Positions 47,487-58,346 of a stretch of 64,000 nucleotides of DNA are shown piece by piece. The notes under the pieces were generated by a model. It ran no database searches, had not been told where the DNA came from, and saw only the letters and a program-made list of their open reading frames with translations. The stretch covers positions 868,001-932,000 of the forward strand of contig NZ_LR217725.1 of the NCBI RefSeq assembly GCF_900698965.1, written 5' to 3'. The translations under genes and the position numbers were made by a program. Within the stretch, counting starts at the first letter, position 1. Each line of letters starts with the position of its first letter. This DNA is from Erwinia_E haradaeae_A (GTDB lineage: Bacteria; Pseudomonadota; Gammaproteobacteria; Enterobacterales; Enterobacteriaceae).

Positions 47487-48947
47487 ATTGATACCTCCAG
47501 GGCTCTAAATCAGCTTGAGACAAAATACTTGCTGCTTAAAAATTTTTAAAAATTTTTACTATTTTATTCTCAGAATGCACATGTACTAGTTATTTAAGAG
47601 ATTGTTTCATGGAATTATCTTTCAAATACTGTTTATGCATAAAATTATGCAGAGCAACTAAAATTTATGCAGTATTGATTGTAATAGATTACGTATTTAC
47701 AATATCTTGGTCTGAGGTGAGCGCTTGATTTAAAAAGACTTCTAAAGAACTGTAGTTCTATTAAAAAACAATTGATATATCACATAATACAGGAAAAATT
47801 TAAACAATAAAACAGTATTATTATCTAATAATAGAAACGATATTTTTCTCTATAATACATATATCTATCAATGTTTACATCTTTAATACGAAGATTTTAT
47901 CTCACTAGATCATGCTCTAATCCTTAAACTGTATGTAAGGATGATCAAATAACCTTTTATTTTATCTTCATTGTAAATGCACAAAAGTATTTTTTAATCG
48001 CTTTCACACTTGATGGTGCTCTCTAAAAAATAGCGCATTTGAAATTATCAAAATATATAAATTCTCAAAATGATGAGCATAATTATCACTTTTATGACAC
48101 TAAAATATAAGCATAAAATTCTACAATAGAATGAGTAAAAATATTAGGATCGCTATATTTTCCATAAAGCTAACGTTAATTATAGTTTTGATGCTGATAC
48201 ATAACGAAAAAGTCGAAATTTTTATATAACAGCCCGATCTATTAATAATTAGCTAAATGTATACATAGTAACACAATCGCATCAAGCGCTCTTAGATTAC
48301 ACGAGCGTCGAATAAATTGAGGGTAACACTTCAATCAAACGCGAATTTTGAAGATTAATATTACCTTTAGGGCTATATTAAGTGTCAATACAGCATCTAT
48401 TTCTGATAGAAATCTATATAGTCCTATCGAGATATGCCTGAATCTTGTTACCTATTCAAGAAGAATCTTGCTATATTCTCTATACTAATATAGGAAATCA
48501 CCAGACAATGTACCGTCTAAATCTATTTCAACCCGAATCACGTTTCAGAGAAAAATAATACGATAAATTTATATCCCTATAATTATAGATATACCTTTTG
48601 TGAATGATTATATCATTACAAGATATTAATCTCATCTTAGATTATTTACTCATAATAAAATATTTTTATCATGTATATAGAAAACAGTAGCATCAGATAT
48701 CAAGGTTAATCAATCTTATCATATATATACTGTGCTATCAGATATTGCCATATAACCAACATAACAATAACCTCAGGAGTGAGACATCACCATGCCTCTT
48801 AGATAGTTATCTAAAAACTCTATCTAGTTGTATTATAACATATTTTCACTTCTGGAAAATTATTTTAGAGATGCACCTGAGTTTACTAGAAAAGATGAAC
48901 ACCTATGGTAAAAAGATTTTTATATAGCATAAAATAAGCAATGTTAT
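47487..48947. other. Non-coding gap between rpmB and trpS
   Basis: 1.46 kb without a recognisable gene; the 60-codon frame at 48745-48927 has no family resemblance. No repeat stands out. Confidence 0.45.
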
Positions 48948-49952
48948 TTAAAATTCCGTAATTAAACCAATACTGTGATATACCTTGTTTAATGTTATTT
49001 GAGCTTTACTGCGTGCTGTCTGCGCCCCTGCAAGGATCACCTGCAAAAGAAAATCTTCATGCTTACGATAATCGTAGTATAGTAATTGAAACTTACTCAG
49101 CATATCAGCGACCGTCTCTGCAGTTACAGCCTTGAGATTACTATATGGCTGACCATAGAACATTTTCTCCAACTCTGTGATGGATGTGCTACTTGTAGCT
49201 GACAAAATACACAATAAGTTTGAAATCCCTGGCTTTTCCTGAGGGTCATATCGTACTATTGGGGGATTATCATTATCAGTGATAGCTCGTTTAATTTTTT
49301 TTATAACTGATGGTGTAGTTTCTAAAAGCGTAATGATATTATCTAAATTATGATCGGTCTTAGACATCTTTTTCGATGGGTCCAGCAACGACATAACACG
49401 TCCACCAAGCTGTGGAAACACTGGCTCAGGTACTTGAAAGGTATGACCGTATAACTTATTAAAGCGCTGCGCTACATGACGACCTAGCTCTAAATGCTGC
49501 CTCTGATCTTCCCCAATCGGTACTTTACAAGCTTGATATAGAAGAATATCAGCTACCATAAGAACTGGATAATTAAATAAGCCAGCATTGATATGCTCTT
49601 GATAACTTAGTGATTTATCTTTAAATTGAGTCATTCTTCTTAACTCACCAAAAGAAGTATAGCAATTTAGAATCCAGCTAAGCTGAGTGTGCTCAGGTAC
49701 ATGTGATTGAACAAAGATAATACTTTTTTTTGGATCAATACCACATGCTAAATACAGTGCTACTGTATCTAATATTGCATGACGTAATAATCTTGGGTCT
49801 TGTCGTACAGTAAGCGCATGCAGATCAACAACACAATACATACAATGATGCTTATCCTGCATCTGAACCCACTGACGTAGTGCACCAATATAGTTTCCAA
49901 GAGTTAATTCACCTGACGGTTTTGCACCGCTAAACACAACGGGTTTTTTCAT
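48948..49952 (-). CDS. trpS: Tryptophanyl-tRNA synthetase
   Basis: Class I synthetase, 334 residues as in E. coli. HIGH-like TLGNYIGAL (about 17-25), VADILLYQA, GEDQRQHLEL and the KMSKS motif as KMSKTD (about 195). The Thr in the last position is tolerated in the family. The N-terminus KKPVVFSGAKPSGELTLG fits. Its substrate tRNA-Trp is at 61592. In E. coli trpS ends the aroK-gph operon; here it stands alone. Confidence 0.96.
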   Translation of the reverse strand: MKKPVVFSGAKPSGELTLGNYIGALRQWVQMQDKHHCMYCVVDLHALTVRQDPRLLRHAILDTVALYLACGIDPKKSIIFVQSHVPEHTQLSWILNCYTSFGELRRMTQFKDKSLSYQEHINAGLFNYPVLMVADILLYQACKVPIGEDQRQHLELGRHVAQRFNKLYGHTFQVPEPVFPQLGGRVMSLLDPSKKMSKTDHNLDNIITLLETTPSVIKKIKRAITDNDNPPIVRYDPQEKPGISNLLCILSATSSTSITELEKMFYGQPYSNLKAVTAETVADMLSKFQLLYYDYRKHEDFLLQVILAGAQTARSKAQITLNKVYHSIGLITEF

Positions 49953-50792
49953 AAGCAGCCTAATGTTTACTGATTAATGATGAGTCTTATAATAACATAC
50001 TGCTAAGTATTGCCAATATCAGGGGTTTCCTGCAGTAGCCAAGCACAAACATGTACTAATATTATGCTATTACTATGTCTTGTATTAGTTCGAGATTTTT
50101 TAAACCATGCTTTCAAAGAAAATTATCTTAACTAGAATTTTTAAAGAATAGCCAAAACCATGCTATGTAGTAAAGGCCCATTTAGCTATTGATCTATAAT
50201 AATTAGTCTGTGTTGGTGAGTCATCCACTTATAGTCTCATCTTCCCATTAAGTTCTCGACTTATAACTTACTTAATATATACTTAAATATATATACTTAA
50301 ATATACAATAAAAATCTTTTGGTGGAACCACTACATGTACATCAAACCTCTCTAATCATGTAGTATCCCTTAATTGGATCGGTAAAACTTAAAAATATCA
50401 AAATATCTTCAATTACTTACTTGAATATAGCAATAGTACTGAATATTGTACTTATAATATTCTAAGACTCTAGAGTTGACACTCTATTATCTATAGCTAT
50501 CTGTCGTCTTCCTTACAGATTCATCACAGGGTTAGTGTAGCATTTGCTAAATATCACGTATATTCTCTTACTGTGACTGTTATTGCATCAACTATATGCC
50601 TAAATTAAATATGCCTAAATTCAAACAACCGCATACCACATACTATATAAATTACAATATAACTATATTGTTATTAAAAAATTTAAAGAAAAACATCTAT
50701 TGATTATGAGGGGGGTATGATGTATGTAGTACAATGTAACCAATCGCTATTGGGTCTCCTGTCTATATTTAAAAAGGGATAAAAATTCTACC
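49953..50792. other. Non-coding gap between trpS and metG
   Basis: 840 nt between divergent genes. Contains the 15-bp-period repeat at 50594-50621. AAGGGA at about 50774 is the only Shine-Dalgarno-like site before metG and is rather far from its ATG. Confidence 0.45.
50594..50621. repeat. Direct repeat, 13-bp unit at 15-bp period
   Basis: ATATGCCTAAATT occurs twice with a 2-nt spacer. Confidence 0.85.
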
Positions 50793-52451
50793 ATGACTAC
50801 AGTTGCAACGGATATATTAGTAACATGTGCTTTGCCGTATGCGAATGGCTCCATTCATCTGGGTCACATGTTTGAACACATACAGGCGGATATTTGGGTT
50901 CGCTATCAAAAACTACGAGGTAAAAACGTATATTTTATCTGTGCTGATGATGCACATGGCACACCGGTTATGCTAAAAGCTAAAGCATTAGGAATGCCAG
51001 TAGAAGAGATGATCGCGCATATAAATCAAGAGCATCAGGCAGATTTCTCTAATTTTGAGATTAGCTATGACAATTATTACTCTACGCACAGTCAAGAAAA
51101 TCATGATTGTTCTAATTACATTTATACCCGGTTGAAAGATAACGGATTTATTAAAACTCATGTCATCTCTCAACTATATGATACTGAAGCAGGTATGTTT
51201 CTACCTGATCGTTTTGTCCAAGGTACTTGCCCTTACTGCCACTCGATAAATCAATATGGTGATCACTGCGCAGTCTGTTCTGCAACATATAGCCCCTCTG
51301 AATTAATTAACGCCAAATCTGTACTATCTGGAGTTACACCTATTTTGCGTAACTCAGAACACTTTTTTTTTGATCTACCAAAATTTAATAATTTTTTACA
51401 ACAGTGGATTCATTCAGGAATATTACAAAAGCAAGTCACACACAAACTACAAGAATGGTTTCACTCCGGCCTGAAGGAGTGGGATATTTCACGCGATGCA
51501 CCATATTTTGGTTTTGAAATCCCTAACGCACCAGGTAAGTACTTTTATGTTTGGTTAGACGCACCCATTGGTTATATAGCTGCATTTAAAAACTTGTGCA
51601 AAAAACGCACAGATATTGATTTTGAGTCTTTTTGGAAAATTGATTCTAAGACTAACCTATACCACTTTATTGGTAAGGATATTATCTATTTTCATGGTCT
51701 ATTCTGGCCAGCAATGCTTTCTGGAAGTCAGTTACGTACTCCGACCAATCTCTTTGTGCACGGTTATGTCACAGTTAATGGCACTAAAATGTCTAAATCA
51801 CAAGGTACATTTATTACAGCTAAAACATGGCTGCAATATTTTGATTCTGATAGTCTTCGATACTACTATGCGTCTAAGATATCCTCACGTATTGAAGATG
51901 TAGATCTGAATCTTGACGATATGATGCATCGCGTAAATAGCGATATTGTGAACAAGGTAGTGAATTTAGCTTCACGAACAGCATCTTTTATCAATCACCG
52001 CTTTTTAGGGCAGTTATCTGCTACCATTGCTGATCCTAATCTTTACCAAACTTTTGTAAATGCTTCTGTTAGAATTGGTGATGCTTTAGATAAACGTGAG
52101 TTTAGCCGTGCTATACGTGACATTATGGCATTTGCCGATATTGCAAATCACTATATTAATGAACAAGCTCCTTGGCACCTCGCAAAACAGAAAGATAGAG
52201 ATTCTGATTTGCAAGCTATTTGCACCATGGGTATTAATCTATTTTATGTGCTTATCAACTGGCTAAAACCAGTCATGCCAGCACTTGCAAGACGCTCTGA
52301 AAAATTTTTAAATCATTCACTGAATTGGGAAGAAATCAAACAACCCTTATTAAATCATCGTATTAATAAATTTAAAACTTTATACACACGCATCGAGAGT
52401 CAACAAATCCATAATCTAAATGCTTCTTTAAAAACAGAGGAGACGATATAG
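50793..52451 (+). CDS. metG: Methionyl-tRNA synthetase, short form
   Basis: Class I synthetase of 552 residues against 677 in E. coli. The catalytic domain has HLGH at 22-25 and KMSKS, with the zinc pairs CPYC and CAVC in the connective domain; the anticodon-binding helical domain runs to FKTLYTRIESQQIHNLN. The C-terminal dimerisation/tRNA-binding (EMAP-like) domain is absent and I see no remnant in the following 1.4 kb. The core alone is active in E. coli, and short forms occur naturally. Start set by alignment (MTTVATDILVTCALPYANG). Confidence 0.96.
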   Translation: MTTVATDILVTCALPYANGSIHLGHMFEHIQADIWVRYQKLRGKNVYFICADDAHGTPVMLKAKALGMPVEEMIAHINQEHQADFSNFEISYDNYYSTHSQENHDCSNYIYTRLKDNGFIKTHVISQLYDTEAGMFLPDRFVQGTCPYCHSINQYGDHCAVCSATYSPSELINAKSVLSGVTPILRNSEHFFFDLPKFNNFLQQWIHSGILQKQVTHKLQEWFHSGLKEWDISRDAPYFGFEIPNAPGKYFYVWLDAPIGYIAAFKNLCKKRTDIDFESFWKIDSKTNLYHFIGKDIIYFHGLFWPAMLSGSQLRTPTNLFVHGYVTVNGTKMSKSQGTFITAKTWLQYFDSDSLRYYYASKISSRIEDVDLNLDDMMHRVNSDIVNKVVNLASRTASFINHRFLGQLSATIADPNLYQTFVNASVRIGDALDKREFSRAIRDIMAFADIANHYINEQAPWHLAKQKDRDSDLQAICTMGINLFYVLINWLKPVMPALARRSEKFLNHSLNWEEIKQPLLNHRINKFKTLYTRIESQQIHNLNASLKTEETI

Positions 52452-53899
52452 CTTCTAGCGTATACCCTGATCATGGAATGACAAACATATTATCTATCAA
52501 TTGCAGTAAGCTACTATCTGTCATATACAGTTTTTATACCGAGCACGACAAAAACACACTAATACCCTATTATAATACAATAAAATCATATTATAATATT
52601 ATGCCATGCACATCATAGCTTACGCTCTCACGGAATCACACATTATTTTGATTTTATATTACTTTTTAGAAAAGTATTAATAATCATGCATTAAAGTACT
52701 TGCTTTGCATAAAAATAGATTGCTTACATTAAAATAACCTCAATCAGCATAAAATTAGTACTACAGTGTCTTATGAACAGCACTGCGAGGTATAACGTTA
52801 AAAACCAAACTACTAGATGCTAAGGGGTAACTTACTGATTCGATCGAAATAGTAACCTGAAAGCAAAAACGGTTCTAACATCTATAAATAATCGCTCTAT
52901 AGTCAATTGTTAATCGATGAAAAATGTGTCGACAGAATCAATACTTTTACTGATACAGTATGACAGAAGATTCAGAAAATCTTATCTCTACGGCCCTTTC
53001 AGTCACGAAATATGTAAAGGTTTCCTCAAGAAAGAGACATAATTTGTGTATCTATACAAGATATGCTTAGAATGCAAGATATGCTTAGAATGGACTTGCC
53101 TAGGTAATACCTACTATTTTTAGAAGGTTCAGGCTTGGCTTGTAAATTCTTAATAGCAATCGCCTGAACTGAAAGCGTTTATAGCATAACACCTTTTACT
53201 TATTTTTTTATCATGCTCTCTTGTCAATAAGCGGACACGCTATGTCAATACTCTTTATATTAAATTAAACCGTAGTTTTATAACATTCGATTTGCCTATT
53301 AGACGAGAAGATGATCACCCCTGATATATTAAACAAAATATATTTAAAATATAATAGATTACAGTAAATCAATCTTGTCTATAGTCGCGCTATTGGAAAC
53401 CTCTTGTGTATTATCGTTCCTCATTTAAGCAACCAGTCTGTGACTTGCAGTATCTCCGCGCTAGAAATACAAAAAATACTTGCAAGAACCTTCAACGCTA
53501 TTGATCTAACGATGGTTGGCATTCGTAAATACTGTGGATTATTCCCCTTTTCTGGGGAGCTCATAACGGCTGTAAAATGACATTGATACCACTTATTTTA
53601 TTCCATCATGGTCTTTTTTATAAAAATAGTTATAGACATATTCATGTTATATGTTGAATCAATATATAGCATGAATACATTCAATCTCATAAAGTAATAA
53701 CATTGCTTAAATATGTAATACTAATATCGCTGAATCTGATCTTCCGTCATATCTAAAGCACACGATACCTGTCAGAATTTTGTATATATCTATTATTCTG
53801 TAGGAGGTATCTACAGCACCCATTTGTATATATCACACTCTGTTTTAATATAAAAATCTAATCAGTATATGCATAACTACCTGCATAGTTAGCAATCTA
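52452..53899. other. Non-coding gap between metG and folA
   Basis: 1.45 kb between convergent genes. Contains the 18-bp duplication 53057-53092 and an 8-bp inverted repeat (GTTCAGGC 53127-53134, GCCTGAAC 53162-53169). No gene recognised; the minus strand near 53080-53185 has a modest open run without family resemblance. Confidence 0.45.
53057..53092. repeat. Two-copy tandem duplication, 18-bp unit
   Basis: CAAGATATGCTTAGAATG occurs twice head to tail with no mismatch. Confidence 0.93.
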
Positions 53900-54382
53900 T
53901 TATAAGCGCACCAGTATCTCAAAAAATAAATTATATTGATTATGCTTATTAGCGGGATAGGCTTTACTAAAAATTTGATACCATTCATTCTGCATATACT
54001 GTGGAAAATAAGCATCACCTTGCATTACTACACTGATATGAGTAAGGTATAACCGATTAGCCTGAGATATAAAGTGATTATAAATATCTGATCCACCGAT
54101 CACCATGATCTCCTCCGCTCCTTGGGCCACCCTTAGTGCATCTTTAGCACTAGTAACCCACCTAACCTGGGTACTACTTCGTAGATGGCGACTCATAATA
54201 ATATTCAAACGCCCCGCTAAAGGCATACGAAGAGTCTCCCATGTGTAACGCCCCATAATAACAGGTTTACTGAGTGTGTGTTGTTTAAACCACTCTAAAT
54301 CAGCCGGTAAAGTCCACGGTATAGAATTATTTACGCCAATCACACGATTCAATGAAAGCGCTGAAATTAAACTAATAATCAT
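53900..54382 (-). CDS. folA: Dihydrofolate reductase
   Basis: Reduces dihydrofolate to tetrahydrofolate with NADPH. 160 residues from ATG 54382 (E. coli 159): ISALSLNRVIGVNNSIPWTLPADL holds Asp28, equivalent to catalytic Asp27; KPVIMGRYTWE, GRLNIIMSR and EIMVIGGSDIYNHF form the cofactor site. The open frame continues upstream to 54424, but those residues are unlike the family and are encoded by one arm of an inverted repeat. GAGG lies about 9 nt before 54382. Partner apaH is missing. Confidence 0.94.
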   Translation of the reverse strand: MIISLISALSLNRVIGVNNSIPWTLPADLEWFKQHTLSKPVIMGRYTWETLRMPLAGRLNIIMSRHLRSSTQVRWVTSAKDALRVAQGAEEIMVIGGSDIYNHFISQANRLYLTHISVVMQGDAYFPQYMQNEWYQIFSKAYPANKHNQYNLFFEILVRL

Positions 54383-54402
54383 TCTCTCAAACCTCATACC
54401 AG

Positions 54403-54458
54403 TTGTATTCATAATAACACCCATTACTATCGAGTCATGGGTGTTATTATGAATACAA
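54403..54458. promoter_or_regulatory. 22-bp perfect inverted repeat in the folA leader region
   Basis: Arms 54403-54424 and 54437-54458 are exactly complementary (outer 20 bases of the left arm: TTGTATTCATAATAACACCC), with a 12-nt loop. It starts 21 nt upstream of the folA ATG and would form a long hairpin in any folA transcript that begins further upstream. It could act as an mRNA stabiliser, an attenuator or a terminator for antisense transcription. Function is inference. Confidence 0.7.
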
Positions 54459-55864
54459 TAAATTTGTACACGTTTCTGTTTCGAGCTATAACAAACATTG
54501 CAAAATAGAAAAATTCTATAACTTTATGACACATTTTGCGCATCTACTTCAGAGCGTACATTATCAAGTGGTTAGCGCATGGTAAAAGCATCTGATTTAA
54601 TTTTTTAATGTCTTAACATCATATGCTGAGTGCATGAACTAGGCTGCTGAAAACTAAGAATATTAGTTTTATCGTATTAATCTATTACTAAGTATTCTAT
54701 ACTAGTCTTATTTTAGACTAGATCATGTATAAATCCTACAGTCGATTCCGTAATCTTTTTTATATTAAAAACGTAAAAAATATCAAAGCAGTACATACAA
54801 CATTAACTATTAATTAGCACAAATGGTTATTAACAGATTAAAAGTACAACCTATCTTAGATTTGTTATTCTGTAGTGTATGAGCTAAGCATATGCTAAGT
54901 TTTATAAAATGTTTATGAAAAGAGATATCTAGTGTGCAACCAGTACAAATTATGACGAATGCAATGTTTTTAAAAACTCTCTCTGTAAGATATTAGATGT
55001 GTAAAATATCTACTATTAATCTTTTGTACGCATATCAAGTAGATGTATTCTGATACCCACTACCTTTAATGACACATGCTCTTTCTTTATATTAGTGCAT
55101 TACTCTATCTGGCTTTACCTATAAAAATTCAAGAATTGCTACAGAAGCACAGAATATTCACTAAATAACGGTCAGGTTTCTAAAAAAAGTAGTGCATATC
55201 AGTTTTATATCAATGCAATCACACACGGTACGCTCTATCTCCATCAAATATCTAACTATTTTTTAATTATTGTATTCAACATATTGTCTTTGTTATGACA
55301 GAAAGTCTTGTCTATTTTATTTTTTTAAGTACGAATACTGAGTATTGGTATACAATTGACTCAACCTCTTTAAAAAAACCTATCTTTTATCATAATTTTT
55401 GTATATTGTGCTATCTTAGGATGCAAAATTTGATGATTAATAAAAATTATTATTGTTAGATATTAATGTTACGCAACATGTGTACATACGAGCTGAAATA
55501 TATTATATATCAGTGTGATATTATGGTTATAATAAACAGTTTCACACTTAACGAATGATCTCATAAAACATTAACCGATAAATTCATGACTAACTACTTG
55601 ATTTCATAATTTCCCTTGAAATAAAAAGTCTATCATAAACATATACAATTAATAACCATGCATTTTTATAGAGTTAGTAGACCCTATAATCCAGGGTGTT
55701 AAATAGAAAATTTAATACAATTATTATTAAGAGTGCAGATATTACCTGCAAAACTTTTATACACACAGAATCAAAACTACGACATATTTCTGTAAAATAA
55801 TCTATCCGCGATCATTATTTTACCTTTAGATCTGTATATCTCGCTTATCCTCATTAATTAGGAT

Positions 55865-55912
55865 ATCTTAAGTTATATCTGCTCTATTATCTTAAGTGAT
55901 ATCTGCTCTATT
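55865..55912. repeat. Two-copy tandem duplication, 24-bp unit
   Basis: The units 55865-55888 and 55889-55912 are identical except for one T/G difference. It ends 40 nt upstream of tRNA-Ala and may include its upstream promoter region. Confidence 0.92.
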
Positions 55913-55951
55913 AATGAAACCGAGTATGTGCATGCTATCGATATAAATAAC

Positions 55952-56027
<76 letters not shown>

Positions 56028-56265
56028 AAGTAGATTAGTTATTCTTATTTAGCACAGCCCTGTGCATTTTACAAATCATTAGAATAACGCAGTAGGGAGT
56101 AACAGATTCTGCATCTTGCAAGATTTATAACGGAGTTAATCGTTCTAGTGATCTTATACAATCCTATGATAACAATGCTAGGGTGTATAAACTTTTAGGT
56201 GTACAACATAAAGAACACAGAATGTTTTAAAGTTATAAAAACAATATAATGTATAATTTAACGTA

Positions 56266-56319
56266 GCTTCACTCTCAGGTTCATAACCAAGTGACACTCG
56301 GTTATGAACCTGATGAAGC
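56266..56319. repeat. Near-perfect 54-nt palindromic hairpin
   Basis: Perfect inner arms CAGGTTCATAACC (56276-56288) and GGTTATGAACCTG (56300-56312), a further AGTG/CACT pairing in the loop, and outer arms GCTTCA (56266-56271) and TGAAGC (56314-56319) across a small asymmetric bulge. It is GC-richer than its surroundings. No T-tract follows, so a terminator is not obvious; a structured RNA or the remnant of a mobile palindromic element is possible. Confidence 0.75.
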
Positions 56320-57013
56320 CATACATGTGTATATAATATAGAGCATAGAGTGTGTCTCATGCAATTACTGATAATGATTTATTGCATATTTCACATTGCT
56401 GTATGCTGCTAATTTCACAAACGCTTATCTTCTGCATAAAGTTATGATTTCTTTCATGTATTAGAAATCTTATTAGTACATGATCGGTTCTATTCTGATA
56501 AAAATAATAATCGAAAGTGTTCCCATATGACATGTTATCAACAATATATATAATTAATTATAGTTCTATATTTCCTATTAGCAGTGACTAATAATAGTTA
56601 AATGACCTCTAGTAATAATATTATAAAATTATACATTTTAGCGCACTAAGATGTAATGCACTATTAGTGCACTTACGCTATAAGTGAAACTCTAATAATA
56701 ATGAATAGACTTGATATACCATACATATAACGTGTGATGTTTAATAAAAAACTGCCTGTATTGTCTGAAAATTGTTTTGCTCTTATCTATTGATCCATAA
56801 GATATAGATTGATTCTGGCTATAGATGTATTTTGTCTAATAACTTTAGCTATAAAATAGCTTAAATAAATCATTGCTGTAATAACAGTAAATATTATTGG
56901 TTCTCTGCAAGTGCTAATTGTTAATAAAGGGGTACAAGACCAACTACTACAGTGCGTGTATTTTCAAAAGATCCTATGATGTCATCATACACCATTCATG
57001 TTTTGCATGAATG

Positions 57014-57037
57014 TTTATTCTCTCTAGAGAGAATAAA
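57014..57037. repeat. 24-bp perfect palindrome
   Basis: TTTATTCTCTCT followed directly by AGAGAGAATAAA. Just before it an 8-bp hairpin CATTCATG-TTTTG-CATGAATG (56992-57012) ends in T-rich sequence. Together they could form a terminator region, but no gene reads into it from close by. Confidence 0.7.
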
Positions 57038-57300
57038 ATTATTATTGATATTGCCACTCTACAATGCATAGGTAAATATCAATACACCTATAAATTATCA
57101 TAGATAGCATCTAGCCCCTAAAACTGTGCTAAACCTCGTATTTCCAGCACTAATATCACCCTTATGCTATTGCTTTTAAGAGATCCCTAAGACAGTCTGA
57201 CTCGCATTATACAAGATATCCTCTTCGTTTTAGCATGATCTACAACGTTTGCAACACGGGCTGCTAGTAATAGAAAAATTCTATATATGCATCTATGTAT

Positions 57301-57327
57301 GTGATATACATACATCATGTATATCAC
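57301..57327 (-). terminator. Hairpin 3' of lpxK, possible transcript end
   Basis: GTGATATACAT, loop ACATC, ATGTATATCAC: an 11-bp perfect stem beginning 35 nt past the lpxK stop. No good T-tract follows on the minus strand, so it may only stabilise the msbA-lpxK mRNA. Confidence 0.45.
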
Positions 57328-57362
57328 TTCAAGAATATCATTCTATCACACTATCAAGTCTC

Positions 57363-58346
57363 TTATGATGCAGATAAGATCACTGCGCAAATAATAGTGA
57401 GCAATTGTTTAGCCGCTATACTAGGCAAAACAGCATTTACTGGTAGATACCACCAATGCGCCTCAGAAAAGCTACAGACTTTAACCGCATCTTTCTCGGT
57501 CATAAGCAGTGTTTGCCCCAAGGCAGTCAGTGCGTTTAAATTGAGTGAATTATAATTCTGATGATCAGCAAAAGATACTGTTTTAAGCGGTCTCACGCCA
57601 TGTGTATAAAGGGTGTTAAAAAAACGCTCTGGGTTTCCGATCCCCGCTATAGCAACTATGTTGTTTAATTCTTTTACAGACTTCTGTTGCCCAGATTTTA
57701 GGTTTACGGCCAAACCTGGCGTTAAATGCATTGCTAATTCACCAGGTAAAGGCTCACCTCCATTAGCAATAATCGCCGTTACACTATCTAAGCGACTCTT
57801 AAGTTCGCGCATAGGACCAACAGGCAGCCACCAGCCATTTCCGAAACGGCGCTCACCATCAATAACTACAATTTCTATATCACGCGCTAAAGCGTAGTGC
57901 TGTAATCCATCGTCAGTAATAATGATATCTACTGCGGAATGACTCAAAACGGCCTCTATTGCTTTTTTTCTTGTAGGAGATACTCCTACTACAGCGTGAG
58001 TGCGTTGATAAATCAACACTGCCTCATCGCCCGCCTGATGAGCTTTAGTATCCTTCGTTACTAAAAATGGATAAGTTCCCGCCTTACCTTTGTAACCGCG
58101 TAAAACAACCCCAACCTGAATACCACGATTTTGTAAAGCTAGTACGAGCCAAATAACCAACGGGGTTTTACCGCTACCACCCACAGTAATATTACCAATT
58201 ACCACTACAGGAACAGGAGCACGCCATACTTTTCTTAAACCAATACGATAACTGAGTCGAACAAGATTACTAATAAGGCCATATGCTAGGCTTAATGGAA
58301 GTAATAGATAACGAATATAACTGTCGCTCCAAAAATTTTTTATCAT
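57363..58346 (-). CDS. lpxK: Tetraacyldisaccharide 4'-kinase (lipid A)
   Basis: Phosphorylates the 4' position of the lipid A disaccharide at the inner membrane. 327 residues (E. coli 328). N-terminal membrane-associated helix (about 12-35), P-loop GNITVGGSGKTP (about 51-62), QAGDEAVLIYQRT, DDGLQHYALARDIEIVVIDG, GNGWWLPVGPMRE and MTEKDAVKC are intact. It overlaps msbA by 4 nt, the conserved msbA-lpxK operon. Confidence 0.96.
   Translation of the reverse strand: MIKNFWSDSYIRYLLLPLSLAYGLISNLVRLSYRIGLRKVWRAPVPVVVIGNITVGGSGKTPLVIWLVLALQNRGIQVGVVLRGYKGKAGTYPFLVTKDTKAHQAGDEAVLIYQRTHAVVGVSPTRKKAIEAVLSHSAVDIIITDDGLQHYALARDIEIVVIDGERRFGNGWWLPVGPMRELKSRLDSVTAIIANGGEPLPGELAMHLTPGLAVNLKSGQQKSVKELNNIVAIAGIGNPERFFNTLYTHGVRPLKTVSFADHQNYNSLNLNALTALGQTLLMTEKDAVKVCSFSEAHWWYLPVNAVLPSIAAKQLLTIICAVILSAS

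Larger units (their letters stand above)
54383..55951. other. Non-coding gap between folA and tRNA-Ala
   Basis: 1.57 kb between divergent genes without a recognisable gene. Holds the inverted repeat 54403-54458 and the duplication 55865-55912. Confidence 0.5.
56028..57362. other. Non-coding gap between tRNA-Ala and lpxK
   Basis: 1.34 kb without a recognisable gene. It holds three distinct hairpins (56266-56319, 57014-57037, 57301-57327), described separately. Confidence 0.5.

Noticed and set aside
53080..53185. Open minus-strand run between metG and folA
   Set aside because: No start codon with a ribosome site, interrupted by a tandem duplication, and no family match.
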